A stretch of DNA of 64,000 nucleotides from NCBI RefSeq assembly GCF_008704395.1, contig NZ_CP023695.1, positions 6,634,001-6,698,000 of the forward strand. Direction: 5' to 3'. The notes below the pieces were generated by a model. That model worked only from the letters and a program-made list of their open reading frames with translations. It had not been told where the DNA came from and searched no databases. Position numbers and translations under genes: made by a program. The stretch is from Streptomyces alboniger (GTDB taxonomy: Bacteria > Actinomycetota > Actinomycetes > Streptomycetales > Streptomycetaceae). Shown one piece after another: positions 17,011-25,586 of the stretch (position 1 is the first letter of the stretch; each line of letters begins with the position of its first letter).

Positions 17011-17697
17011 ATGACTGTCAAGGAATCCCCCGAGGCCGCCGCCAAGGTCCTCGAGCACGTCATGACCGGGGACGACCTGCCGGACGACTTCTCCCTGCTG
17101 GGCCGCGAGTGGACCCTGCACCGCGGCGTCTTCCCCGGCACCCTGACCGCCGCCACCGAGGTCATGGCCTCGATCGTGCCCTATCCCAAGGGCGGCTCCT
17201 TCCTGGAGGTCGGCTGCGGCACCGGCGTCATCTCCGTGACCGCGGCGCTCCACGGCAGCGACGTCACGGCGCTCGACATCAACGAGAAGGCGGTGGCGAA
17301 CACCCTCGCCAATGCCGAGCGGCACGGCGTCGAGGACCGGGTGCGGGTGCTGCACAGCGACCTGTACGCGGCGCTCGAACCCACCGACCGGTTCGACGCG
17401 ATCTTCTGGAACGTGCCCTGGACGTACGTGGAGGACGGCTTCCCGCTCTCCAGCGACCTGCACTCCGCGGTCTTCGACCCCGGCTACCAGGGCCAGTCCC
17501 GGTTCATCTCCGGGGCCCGCGACCACCTGGCCGACGGCGGCCGGCTGCTGATCGGCACGGCCGATCTGGGAGACCGCGAGCGGATCGACGCCTTCGCCGC
17601 CGAGGCCGGGATGACCGTCGAGATGCTGCGCCGCGTACGCCGTATCGAGGTCGTCCGGGTCATGGAGTACCACCTGCTCGAACTGCGCGCCAAGTGA
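17011..17697 (+). CDS. pur5: Class I SAM methyltransferase, puromycin N-methylation
   Basis: A 228-residue methyltransferase. Motif I is EVGCGTGVISV (residues about 67-77), followed by the acidic motif LDINEKA. FWNVPW replaces the NPPY-type catalytic motif of N-methyltransferases acting on planar amines or glutamine (HemK/RsmC-like). In S. alboniger it is assigned to dimethylation of the purine N6. The Asn-Val-Pro-Trp variant suits an exocyclic adenine amine. AGGAAAGG precedes ATG 17011. The gap to pur3 (82 bases) ends in a strong GGAGGAGG. Confidence 0.93.
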   Translation: MTVKESPEAAAKVLEHVMTGDDLPDDFSLLGREWTLHRGVFPGTLTAATEVMASIVPYPKGGSFLEVGCGTGVISVTAALHGSDVTALDINEKAVANTLANAERHGVEDRVRVLHSDLYAALEPTDRFDAIFWNVPWTYVEDGFPLSSDLHSAVFDPGYQGQSRFISGARDHLADGGRLLIGTADLGDRERIDAFAAEAGMTVEMLRRVRRIEVVRVMEYHLLELRAK

Positions 17698-17779
17698 GCC
17701 GGCCGCCCCGGCGGGCACTTCCCCCGGCCCGCCGGGGCGGCCCCCCGACCCCGTGTCCCGTCGAGGAGGAGGCACCTTC

Positions 17780-18601
17780 ATGCCACAGCAGGCCGACCTG
17801 GAACTGGCCATGCGACTCGCCGACACCGCCGACCGCATCACCACCCGCCGCTTCCAGGCGCGCGACCTGCGGATACGCGAGAAGCCCGACCGCACCCCCG
17901 TCACCGACGCGGACACCACCGTCGAGGCGGCCGTACGCGAGTCCGTGCGGGCCGCCCGGCCCGACGACGACTTCGCGGGAGAGGAGACCGGCGGCGAGGT
18001 GACCGCAGGACGCACCTGGATCGTCGACCCCATCGACGGCACCAAGAACTTCCTGCGCGGAGTGCCGGTCTGGGCCACGCTGATCGCGCTCCTGGAGGAC
18101 GGCAGGCCCACCGTCGGCGTCGTCGCCGCGCCCGCCCTGCGCAGCCGCTGGTGGGCGGCGGCCGGGCACGGGGCCTGGCTGCGGCGCGGGTCCGCCGGCG
18201 CCGAACCGCTGCGGCTGCACGTCTCCGGTGTCGCCCGCCTCGAAAACGCCTATCTGTCCACCACCAACACCCGTACCTGGGACGCCTTCCACTCGCGCGC
18301 GGCGTATCTGCGACTCGCCGACGCCTGCTGGGAGGACCGCGCCTTCGGCGACTTCCTCCAGCACTGCATGGTCGCCGAGGGCACGGTCGACATCGCGGCC
18401 GAACCGGTCGTGAGCCCCTGGGACATCGCCGCCCTCCAGATCCTCGTGGAGGAGGCGGGCGGCGTCTGCACCGACCTGCTCGGCGGCTCGCCCCAGCGCG
18501 GGACGGGTGCCCTGTCCGCCAACCCGGAGCTGCACCGGCTCGCCGTGGAGGCCCTCGCCGCCCCCGCGGCCGCCACGACCGGTGCCGCCACCATCCCCTG
18601 A
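17780..18601 (+). CDS. pur3: Aminonucleoside monophosphatase (inositol monophosphatase family)
   Basis: A 273-residue magnesium phosphatase. The metal-site motif DPIDGTKNF (residues about 85-93) and the second site VSPWDIAAL near 213 are intact, as is the upstream EET. In the pathway it removes the 5'-phosphate of 3'-amino-3'-dAMP, giving the aminonucleoside. It is most similar in style to the histidinol-phosphate phosphatase (HisN) branch of the family. ATG 17780 is preceded by GGAGGAGG. It is followed 37 bases later by pac, in the same operon. Confidence 0.92.
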   Translation: MPQQADLELAMRLADTADRITTRRFQARDLRIREKPDRTPVTDADTTVEAAVRESVRAARPDDDFAGEETGGEVTAGRTWIVDPIDGTKNFLRGVPVWATLIALLEDGRPTVGVVAAPALRSRWWAAAGHGAWLRRGSAGAEPLRLHVSGVARLENAYLSTTNTRTWDAFHSRAAYLRLADACWEDRAFGDFLQHCMVAEGTVDIAAEPVVSPWDIAALQILVEEAGGVCTDLLGGSPQRGTGALSANPELHRLAVEALAAPAAATTGAATIP

Positions 18602-18638
18602 CCCACGCCCCTGACCCCTCACAAGGAGACGACCTTCC

Positions 18639-19238
18639 ATGACCGAGTACAAGCCCACGGTGCGCCTCGCCACCCGCGACGACGTCCCCCGGGCCGTACG
18701 CACCCTCGCCGCCGCGTTCGCCGACTACCCCGCCACGCGCCACACCGTCGACCCGGACCGCCACATCGAGCGGGTCACCGAGCTGCAAGAACTCTTCCTC
18801 ACGCGCGTCGGGCTCGACATCGGCAAGGTGTGGGTCGCGGACGACGGCGCCGCGGTGGCGGTCTGGACCACGCCGGAGAGCGTCGAAGCGGGGGCGGTGT
18901 TCGCCGAGATCGGCCCGCGCATGGCCGAGTTGAGCGGTTCCCGGCTGGCCGCGCAGCAACAGATGGAAGGCCTCCTGGCGCCGCACCGGCCCAAGGAGCC
19001 CGCGTGGTTCCTGGCCACCGTCGGCGTCTCGCCCGACCACCAGGGCAAGGGTCTGGGCAGCGCCGTCGTGCTCCCCGGAGTGGAGGCGGCCGAGCGCGCC
19101 GGGGTGCCCGCCTTCCTGGAGACCTCCGCGCCCCGCAACCTCCCCTTCTACGAGCGGCTCGGCTTCACCGTCACCGCCGACGTCGAGGTGCCCGAAGGAC
19201 CGCGCACCTGGTGCATGACCCGCAAGCCCGGTGCCTGA
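18639..19238 (+). CDS. pac: Puromycin N-acetyltransferase (Pac), self-resistance
   Basis: A 199-residue GNAT-family acetyltransferase. It uses acetyl-CoA to acetylate the tyrosinyl amino group of puromycin and its precursors, which blocks ribosome action. The acetyl-CoA loop is VGVSPDHQGKGLGSAV (about residues 126-141), and the C-terminal NLPFYERLGF is typical of GNAT. As far as I can recall, the whole sequence is identical to the S. alboniger enzyme widely known as a selection marker. This is the strongest species indicator in the window. AAGGAG lies before ATG 18639. Pac and NapH form a mask/unmask pair. Confidence 0.98.
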   Translation: MTEYKPTVRLATRDDVPRAVRTLAAAFADYPATRHTVDPDRHIERVTELQELFLTRVGLDIGKVWVADDGAAVAVWTTPESVEAGAVFAEIGPRMAELSGSRLAAQQQMEGLLAPHRPKEPAWFLATVGVSPDHQGKGLGSAVVLPGVEAAERAGVPAFLETSAPRNLPFYERLGFTVTADVEVPEGPRTWCMTRKPGA

Positions 19239-19287
19239 CGCCCGCCCCACGACCCGCAGCGCCCGACCGAAAGGAGCGCACGACCCC

Positions 19288-20418
19288 ATGGCTCCGACCG
19301 AAGCCACCCGGGGCGGCCCCGCCGACCCCGCACCCGCCCCCGAGGCCCACCGCGGGGGACACACCGAACACGCCGACCCTGCTGAACACGCGGCGCAGTT
19401 CGGTGCCCAGGAGCGGATCCTGACGCTCGTATGGGGCTACATCTCCTCCGAGATCCTGGACCTGGCGACGCGCCTGGACCTCCCCGACCTGATGGGGACG
19501 GAGGAGCGCGCCGCCGCCGAGCTGGCCGCTTCCCTGGACACCGACCCCGTCGCCACGCTGCGCCTGCTGCGTGCCTTCGCCGCGCTCGGCCTGGCCGAGG
19601 AGACCGGGGCGGGACGCTTCCGGCTGACGCCGGCCGGCCACCGGCTCCGCACCGACGTGCCCGACTCGCTGCACGCCTTCGTCCGCCAGGGCATGGGCGT
19701 CTTCCGGCAGGCCTGGTCCCACTTCGACCACAGCATCAGGACCGGCGAACCCGCCTTCGACCAGGTCTTCGGGACCGACTTCTTCTCGTACCTCTCCGAA
19801 CGGCCCGAGCTGTCCGGCACGTTCACGTCCTCCATGCGCGAGGCCACCCGCACCATGAGCACCGCGCTCGCCAAGGAGGAGGAGTACGACTTCTCGTCGT
19901 ACGGCACCGTGGTGGACATCGGCGGCGCCGACGGATCCCTGCTGGCGGCCGTGCTGAGCGCGCACCCCGGCGTCGAGGGCGTGGTCTTCGACTCGCCGGA
20001 GGGGGCACGTGACGCGGCCGCGACGCTGGACGCCGCCGGGGTGGGGGAGCGCGGCCGCGTCGAGACCGGGGACTTCTTCACCCGGGTGCCCGGCGGAGGC
20101 GACCTCTACGTCCTCAAGAGCATCCTGCACGACTGGAGCGACGCGCGGTCGGCGGACATCCTGCGGACCGTCAGGGCCGCCATGCCCGCCCACGCCAGAC
20201 TGCTCGTCGTGGAGGTGCTGCTGCCCGACACGGTGGACAGCTCCGCGCATCCGCTCGGCTACCTCAGCGACCTGTACATGCTGGTGAACATGGGCGGGAG
20301 GGAGCGCAGCGAGCGGGACCTGCGCTCGCTGCTCTCGGACACCGGGTTCCGTACGACCCGGGTCCGCACGCCGCCCGGCCTCACGCCGTTCTCCCTCATC
20401 GAGGCCGCGCCGGTGTGA
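19288..20418 (+). CDS. dmpM: O-demethylpuromycin O-methyltransferase
   Basis: A 376-residue SAM-dependent O-methyltransferase of the plant-caffeate/TcmN type. An Ala/Pro/His-rich N-terminal tail of about 45 residues is followed by a winged-helix dimerisation domain (QERILTLVWGYISSEILDLA). The methyltransferase core has VVDIGGADGSLLAAVL near residue 210 and the catalytic-type His in LKSILHDWSD. In the pathway it methylates the tyrosine hydroxyl to give the O-methyltyrosine of puromycin. ATG 19288 follows AAAGGAG. Its last 23 bases overlap the end of the convergent pur8 gene. Confidence 0.95.
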   Translation: MAPTEATRGGPADPAPAPEAHRGGHTEHADPAEHAAQFGAQERILTLVWGYISSEILDLATRLDLPDLMGTEERAAAELAASLDTDPVATLRLLRAFAALGLAEETGAGRFRLTPAGHRLRTDVPDSLHAFVRQGMGVFRQAWSHFDHSIRTGEPAFDQVFGTDFFSYLSERPELSGTFTSSMREATRTMSTALAKEEEYDFSSYGTVVDIGGADGSLLAAVLSAHPGVEGVVFDSPEGARDAAATLDAAGVGERGRVETGDFFTRVPGGGDLYVLKSILHDWSDARSADILRTVRAAMPAHARLLVVEVLLPDTVDSSAHPLGYLSDLYMLVNMGGRERSERDLRSLLSDTGFRTTRVRTPPGLTPFSLIEAAPV

Positions 20419-21907
20419 CCGAGGCCGAGCCGGTCTCATCGGCCGCCTCGGTACGGGAGTCGATGAGCACCCAGGCGAGCACCGCCGTCAGCAGCAGCAC
20501 GCCGACGGCGAAGGCGATGGCCACGGTGTAGCCGTGCACCGTGCCGTCGACCGTGGCGGCGGGCGAGGTGCCGTGGTCGGCCAGGTAGGCGGCGGTGGCG
20601 CCGGTCGACACCGTGTTCAGGAGGGCCACCCCCAGCGCGCCGCCCACCTGCTGGGCGCTGTTGACCACGGCCGCCGCCGCCCCCGCCTCGTGCGGGGCCA
20701 CCCGCGCGGTGGCCGTGTGCATCGCGGGCATCATCATGCAGCCGATGCCGAGCCCGATGAGGATCTGCGCGGGCAGCAGATGCGTCAGATACACCTGCGG
20801 CGTGTCCGGTTCGAGCCGGGTGAGCAGCGCCATGCCGGCCGCGGCCGCCAACAGCGCGCCCACGATGAGCGTGCGCGGCCGGGTACGGGGCAGCAGCCGG
20901 GCCGCGATCAGCGAGGAGCCCACCGCGATCCCGAGCCCGAGGGGCAGGAAGGCGACACCCGTCAGCACGGGCGAATAGTCCAGGATCCCCTGGAGGTAGT
21001 ACGTCAGGAACAGAAAGAGGCCGAACAGACCGATCTGCGGCAGCCCCACGACCAGGAACGACCCGCCCCGCACCCGATGGGCCACCACCCCGGGCGGCAG
21101 CAGGGGATCCTGGACGCGCCGCTCGACCAGCGCGAACGCCACCAGCATCAGCACGCCGAGCACGAGCAGCCGGACGACCAGCGGATCGCCCCAGCCGCTC
21201 TCGGCCTCGGCGAACGCGTAGACGATCGCGACCAGTCCGCCGCAGCCGAGCAGCGTGCCGGGCAGATCGAGCCGCACGGCCCTGCCCGTCCGCCGGTCGC
21301 GCGGCAGCAGACGGCAGCCGAGCAGGGCGAGCAGCGCGACCGGCGCGTTGACGTACAGGCACCAACGCCAGTCGAGGTACTCGGTCAGCAGACCACCGGC
21401 CAGCAGGCCCACGGCCGCGCCGCCACCGCTGACCGCTCCGTAGACGCCGAACGCCTTGCCGCGCTCACCGGGTTCGGTGAACAGCGTGTTGATCAGCGCC
21501 AGCGCGGCGGGCGCGAGGGCCGCGGCGAAGACGCCCTGGAGGGCGCGGGCTAGGAAGAGGGTGCCCGGGTCGGGGGCCGCGCCGCCGAGCAGCGAGGCGA
21601 GCCCGAAGCCGAGGATCCCGACCGCGAAGATCCGTCTGCGCCCGAACGCGTCGGCGACCCGGCCGCCGAGCAGCAACAGGCCCCCGAAGGCCAGGGTGTA
21701 GGCGGTGATGACCCACTGGCGGCTCGTGTCGGACATACCGAGATCGCGCTGGACCGAGGGCAGGGCGATATTGACGACGGTCCCGTCGAGGACCACCAGC
21801 AACTGCGCGGCCAGGATGACCACAAGCCCCCACCAGCGGCGCGGATCCGGTCCCTGACAGGCGGCCGATTCCACAGGAACAGCAGAGATATCTGGCTTCC
21901 GCGCCAT
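20396..21907 (-). CDS. pur8: MFS efflux transporter of the puromycin cluster (DHA2 type)
   Basis: A 503-residue, probably 14-helix major facilitator of the drug:H+ antiporter-2 family. It has the DGTVVNIALPSVQRDL motif in the first helices, GGRVADAFGRRR (motif A) and GPxxGG-like VGLLAGGLLTEYLDWRW (motif C region). In S. alboniger Pur8 confers puromycin tolerance and is thought to export puromycin or its acetyl form. ATG 21907 is preceded by AGGAGG. It runs opposite to the rest of the cluster, converges on dmpM with a 23-base overlap of coding ends, and has its own promoter region upstream (21908-22117). Confidence 0.95.
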   Translation of the reverse strand: MARKPDISAVPVESAACQGPDPRRWWGLVVILAAQLLVVLDGTVVNIALPSVQRDLGMSDTSRQWVITAYTLAFGGLLLLGGRVADAFGRRRIFAVGILGFGLASLLGGAAPDPGTLFLARALQGVFAAALAPAALALINTLFTEPGERGKAFGVYGAVSGGGAAVGLLAGGLLTEYLDWRWCLYVNAPVALLALLGCRLLPRDRRTGRAVRLDLPGTLLGCGGLVAIVYAFAEAESGWGDPLVVRLLVLGVLMLVAFALVERRVQDPLLPPGVVAHRVRGGSFLVVGLPQIGLFGLFLFLTYYLQGILDYSPVLTGVAFLPLGLGIAVGSSLIAARLLPRTRPRTLIVGALLAAAAGMALLTRLEPDTPQVYLTHLLPAQILIGLGIGCMMMPAMHTATARVAPHEAGAAAAVVNSAQQVGGALGVALLNTVSTGATAAYLADHGTSPAATVDGTVHGYTVAIAFAVGVLLLTAVLAWVLIDSRTEAADETGSASVTPARPR

Positions 21908-22024
21908 GGACAGCAGCCTCCTGAAGGGGGAAAGGGCGTAGCACCCCCGACAGCCCAGCAAAGAGTGCGAAGCACTGTCCAACAACCATCGGTTCGCCGC
22001 CGACAACGAGCCGTTGTGGCCGCG

Positions 22025-22055
22025 TTGACAGGCCGGTGACCGGCGCCCGTAAAGT
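22025..22055 (+). promoter_or_regulatory. Possible promoter upstream of the pentapeptide gene
   Basis: TTGACA (22025-22030) and TAAAGT (22050-22055) resemble -35 and -10 hexamers, but the 19-base spacer is long. The site faces the pentapeptide-repeat gene and shares the intergenic region with the start of pur8. Confidence 0.3.
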
Positions 22056-22117
22056 GCGCTCCTACCGCGCAGCGCGGTATTCACCGTATTTCCGCGCCCA
22101 CGATTGGATTCCTCCAG

Positions 22118-22783
22118 ATGCCCCGCCACGTTCGCATCAAGGCGCCCGGCGCCCCTCGGTCGTTACCGGTCCTGCGCCCGGCGGTCATGCCGGGGGACGA
22201 CTGGGTGGACGACACCACGGTGAAGGGCGTCCGCTACGAAGGAGCGGTCATCGCGGGACGGAGCGCCGAGGCCGTGGAAGCGGAGCGGTGCCGCTTCGAG
22301 AACACCCGGTTCACCGGCACCGAACTGCGGCGGGCGGTGCTCTCCGACTCGTACTTCGAGACCTGCGACTTCGCCCAGGTGCGGGCCCGGGACGTGTCGC
22401 TGATCCGCTGCGCCGTCACATCGAGCCGCCTCACCGGCTCCTCCTGGGCGCCCGGCACCTTCCGCGACGTGCGCTTCGAGGCCTGCCGCAGCGATCTCGC
22501 ACTGTTCCGCTACTCGAAGTTCAACGCCGTGGTGTTCGCCGACTGCAATATGCAGGGCGCGGATTTCCAGAGCGCGGAATTCAACTCCGTACGTTTTGTG
22601 AACTGCGGTCTGCGGGGCGCGCAGTTCTCTCACGCGGTCATGCAGAACGTACGCTTCGAAAACTGCGACCTGGGCGAGGTCAACGGCGCGAAAAGCTTCA
22701 GGGGGGCGACAGTACAGGGGCCGGGCTCGATGGATCTGGCACTCCTCATCGCCCACGAGACAGGCGTCACCATCGAGGCATAG
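22118..22783 (+). CDS. Pentapeptide-repeat protein
   Basis: A 221-residue protein. From about residue 50 to 205 it reads as pentapeptide repeats of the A(D/N)LXX type (for example CRFEN TRFTG TELRR AVLSD and ADFQS AEFNS VRFVN), which fold as a right-handed quadrilateral helix. Some relatives mimic DNA and protect gyrase (Qnr, MfpA); most have unknown roles. There is no signal peptide. Codon 16 is TTA (22163-22165), suggesting bldA-linked translation. No clear Shine-Dalgarno precedes the ATG. It sits right after the puromycin cluster but is not part of the described set. Confidence 0.85.
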   Translation: MPRHVRIKAPGAPRSLPVLRPAVMPGDDWVDDTTVKGVRYEGAVIAGRSAEAVEAERCRFENTRFTGTELRRAVLSDSYFETCDFAQVRARDVSLIRCAVTSSRLTGSSWAPGTFRDVRFEACRSDLALFRYSKFNAVVFADCNMQGADFQSAEFNSVRFVNCGLRGAQFSHAVMQNVRFENCDLGEVNGAKSFRGATVQGPGSMDLALLIAHETGVTIEA

Positions 22784-22826
22784 CGCCCGGTCGGCACTTC
22801 CGGGCCGTGATTACACTGCTCACTTC

Positions 22827-23738
22827 ATGGATACGCTGAGAGAGGTCACCGCGAGCCGCTACGTCGCACCTCTGCGGACGGGTGGCTCCGTGCCCGGGGT
22901 CGTCGAGGCCGACGATCTGGGCACGTACGTCGTCAAGTTCACCGGGTCCGCCCAGGGCCGCAAGGCGCTGGTCGCCGAGATCGTCGTCGGTGAACTCGCC
23001 CGCCACCTCGGCCTGCGCTTCCCCGAGCTGGTCCTGGTCCACTTCGACCCGGCGGTCGCGGCGGACGAGCCGCACCAGGAGGTCCAGGACCTGCTGCACG
23101 CCAGCGCGGGCCTCAACCTCGGCATGGATCTCCTGCCGGGCGCCGCGGACTTCACTCCCGAGGCGCTGGACGTGGACCCGCTGGAGGCGGGCAAGGTGGT
23201 GTGGCTCGACGCCCTCACCGCGAACGTCGACCGCACGGTGCACAGTTCGAACCTGATGGTCTGGCCCACCTTCGGTACCCGGCCGCCGAAGCTGTGGCTC
23301 ATCGACCACGGCGCGGCCCTCGTCTTCCACCATCGCTGGGGCGCGTCCGCACCCGACAAGGTGTACGACTTCCGCCACCACGCCCTCGGCGGATACGGAC
23401 CCGACACGGCCGCCGCCGACGCCGAACTGGCGCCGCTCGTCACGGAGTCCGTACTCCGTGACATCGTCTCCCTGGTGCCGGAGGCATGGCTGGCGGACGA
23501 GCCGGGCTTCTCGTCCCCCGCCGAGGTGCGCGAGGCCTACGTCAGCTTCCTGCTGGCCCGCGCGCGGTCCTCGGCGGTGTGGCTGCCGAGGGACTTCCCC
23601 AGCCGGGGCGAACTCGCCGCCTCCGATGCCCGGCGGGCGGCCGCCATGGAGGCGGGCCGCCCGGCCTGGCTCAAACGAGTCCCCGACCTGCACGGGAAGC
23701 CGCCCGCGGAGCAGGACTGGTCGCGGCACATCGGCTAG
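22827..23738 (+). CDS. HipA-like kinase family protein (stand-alone)
   Basis: A 303-residue protein with kinase signatures of the HipA-like superfamily. TYVVKFTGSAQG holds the nucleotide-binding lysine near the N-terminus. LDALTANVDRTVHSSNLMVW is the catalytic loop with Asp and Asn. LWLIDHGAAL is the metal-binding Asp motif. No HipB-type antitoxin gene lies next to it, so a classic toxin-antitoxin role is unsupported. TACACT lies about nine bases before ATG 22827 with no Shine-Dalgarno, which suggests a leaderless transcript. It converges tail to tail with malate synthase, stops only two bases apart. Confidence 0.85.
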   Translation: MDTLREVTASRYVAPLRTGGSVPGVVEADDLGTYVVKFTGSAQGRKALVAEIVVGELARHLGLRFPELVLVHFDPAVAADEPHQEVQDLLHASAGLNLGMDLLPGAADFTPEALDVDPLEAGKVVWLDALTANVDRTVHSSNLMVWPTFGTRPPKLWLIDHGAALVFHHRWGASAPDKVYDFRHHALGGYGPDTAAADAELAPLVTESVLRDIVSLVPEAWLADEPGFSSPAEVREAYVSFLLARARSSAVWLPRDFPSRGELAASDARRAAAMEAGRPAWLKRVPDLHGKPPAEQDWSRHIG

Positions 23739-23740
23739 CG

Positions 23741-25360
23741 TCAGCGCAGCTGCTCGTAGGCCGGGAGCGTCAGGAAGTCCGCGTAGTCCTCGTCCAGGGA
23801 GACCTGGAGGAGGAGGTCGTGGGCCTGCTGCCACTTGCCTGCGACGAACGCCTCGTCGCCGATCTCGGCGCGGATCGCGGCCAGTTCGGCGGCGGCGACC
23901 TCGCGGGTGAGGTCCGCGGTGGCCCGCCGGCCGTCCTCGAAGACGACGCCCGCGTTGATCCACTGCCAGATCTGCGAGCGCGAGATCTCCGCGGTGGCCG
24001 CGTCCTCCATCAGGTTGAAGATGGCGACGGCGCCGAGTCCGCGCAGCCACGCCTCGATGTAGCGGATGCCGACCTGGACGGCGTTGACCAGACCGTCGTA
24101 CGTGGGCTTCGCGTCGAGGGAGTCGATGGCGATCAGGTCGGCCGCCGAGACGTCCACGTCCTCGCGCAGGCGGTCCTTCTGGTTCGGCTTGTCGCCGAGC
24201 ACCGCGTCGAAGGACTTCATGGCGATCGGGACCAGGTCCGGGTGCGCCACCCACGAGCCGTCGAAGCCGTCGGCGGCCTCGCGGTCCTTGTCGTTCTTGA
24301 CCTTCTCGAACGCGACCTTGTTGACCTCCGCATCCTTGCGGGACGGGATGAACGCCGCCATGCCGCCGATCGCGTGCGCGCCGCGCTTGTGGCAGGTGCG
24401 CACGAGCAGTTCGGTGTACGCGCGCATGAACGGGGCGGTCATCGTGACGAGGTTGCGGTCCGGCAGGACGAACTTCTCGCCGCCGTCACGGAAGTTCTTG
24501 ACGATGGAGAAGAGGTAGTCCCAGCGGCCCGCGTTCAGGCCCGACGCGTGGTCGCGCAGCTCGTAGAGGATCTCCTCCATCTGGTACGCGGCGGTGATCG
24601 TCTCGATCAGGACGGTCGCGCGGACCGTGCCCTGGGGGATGCCGACGTAGTCCTGCGCGAAGACGAAGATGTCGTTCCAGAGGCGCGCCTCCAGGTACGA
24701 CTCCGTCTTCGGGAGGTAGAAGTACGGGCCCTTGCCCAGCTCGATGAGGCGCTTGGCGTTGTGGAAGAAGTACAGGCCGAAGTCGACGAGCGCGCCGGGG
24801 ACCGGGCGGCCCCCGACCTGGAGGTGGCGCTCGTCGAGGTGCCAGCCGCGGGGGCGCATCACGACGGTGGCCAGCTCGCCGGCGTCCTTGAGGGCGTACG
24901 ACTTGCCGGTGCGCTCGTCGGTGAAGTCGATGCGGCGCTCGTAGGCGTCGGTGAGGTTGAGCTGGCCGAGGACCACGTTCTCCCAGGTGGGCGCGGAGGC
25001 GTCCTCGAAGTCGGCGAGCCAGACCCGGGCGCCCGAGTTCAGGGCGTTGATGGTCATCTTGCGGTCGGTGGGGCCCGTGATCTCCACGCGCCGGTCGTTG
25101 AGCGCGGCCGGGGCGGGGGCGACCTGCCAGGAGTCGTCCGCGCGGACCGCGGCGGTCTCCGGGAGGAAGTCGAGGGTGGAGGTGGTGGCGATCTCGGCAC
25201 GGCGCTCGGCGCGCCGGGCGAGGAGATCGTCACGCCGGGGCGTGAACAGCCGGTGCAGCTCGGCCACAAAGGCGAGGGCCGCGTCGGTGAGCACCTCTTC
25301 CTGCCGGGGCAGGGGCTCTGCGTCGACGATGGCCAGCGGCGACGGCGCTAGTGCGGACAT
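23741..25360 (-). CDS. aceB: Malate synthase A
   Basis: A 539-residue isoform A malate synthase, condensing glyoxylate with acetyl-CoA to malate. Signature residues appear in LADFEDASAPTWEN, MRPRGWHLDERH and RDHASGLNAGRWDYLFS, and the length matches the family. GGAAG precedes ATG 25360. Allantoin breakdown yields glyoxylate, and the allantoin genes lie nearby, so this copy is probably dedicated to purine salvage rather than to the glyoxylate shunt. A TTCC-N7-GGAA box about 150 bases upstream matches boxes before allantoinase, consistent with AllR control. Confidence 0.93.
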   Translation of the reverse strand: MSALAPSPLAIVDAEPLPRQEEVLTDAALAFVAELHRLFTPRRDDLLARRAERRAEIATTSTLDFLPETAAVRADDSWQVAPAPAALNDRRVEITGPTDRKMTINALNSGARVWLADFEDASAPTWENVVLGQLNLTDAYERRIDFTDERTGKSYALKDAGELATVVMRPRGWHLDERHLQVGGRPVPGALVDFGLYFFHNAKRLIELGKGPYFYLPKTESYLEARLWNDIFVFAQDYVGIPQGTVRATVLIETITAAYQMEEILYELRDHASGLNAGRWDYLFSIVKNFRDGGEKFVLPDRNLVTMTAPFMRAYTELLVRTCHKRGAHAIGGMAAFIPSRKDAEVNKVAFEKVKNDKDREAADGFDGSWVAHPDLVPIAMKSFDAVLGDKPNQKDRLREDVDVSAADLIAIDSLDAKPTYDGLVNAVQVGIRYIEAWLRGLGAVAIFNLMEDAATAEISRSQIWQWINAGVVFEDGRRATADLTREVAAAELAAIRAEIGDEAFVAGKWQQAHDLLLQVSLDEDYADFLTLPAYEQLR

Positions 25361-25505
25361 GAGCTGTCACTTCCTTCAGAGAGCTGCGCGGACGGTGCCG
25401 GGCGAGCCGCCGGGCAGACACGGTGACACTGAGTGCCACGGGAGCCGAGGTGCGGCTGCGGGGCCCCGTCCGAGGTAACGGGCCTTCTGGTCAGTGGATA
25501 CTAGT

Positions 25506-25520
25506 TTCCTCATGGTGGAA
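25506..25520. promoter_or_regulatory. Candidate AllR box upstream of aceB
   Basis: TTCCTCATGGTGGAA fits TTCC-N7-GGAA and is the same length and layout as two boxes before allB. A related TTCAATCGTTTGTTGAT (25522-25538) follows directly, paralleling the paired arrangement upstream of allB. Confidence 0.55.
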
Positions 25521-25586
25521 GTTCAATCGTTTGTTGATGTCGAGATTCTTTTCGTCGACAGAACGTGTCGCTGAGTGCCACGTCCA

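Noticed and set aside
22827..23738. HipA-like kinase as half of a toxin-antitoxin pair
   Set aside because: No HipB-like helix-turn-helix gene adjoins it; the neighbours are a pentapeptide protein and malate synthase.
25429..25582. 12-base direct repeat CTGAGTGCCACG at 25429-25440 and 25571-25582 around the aceB promoter
   Set aside because: It could be a small duplication or chance; no associated element or motif.
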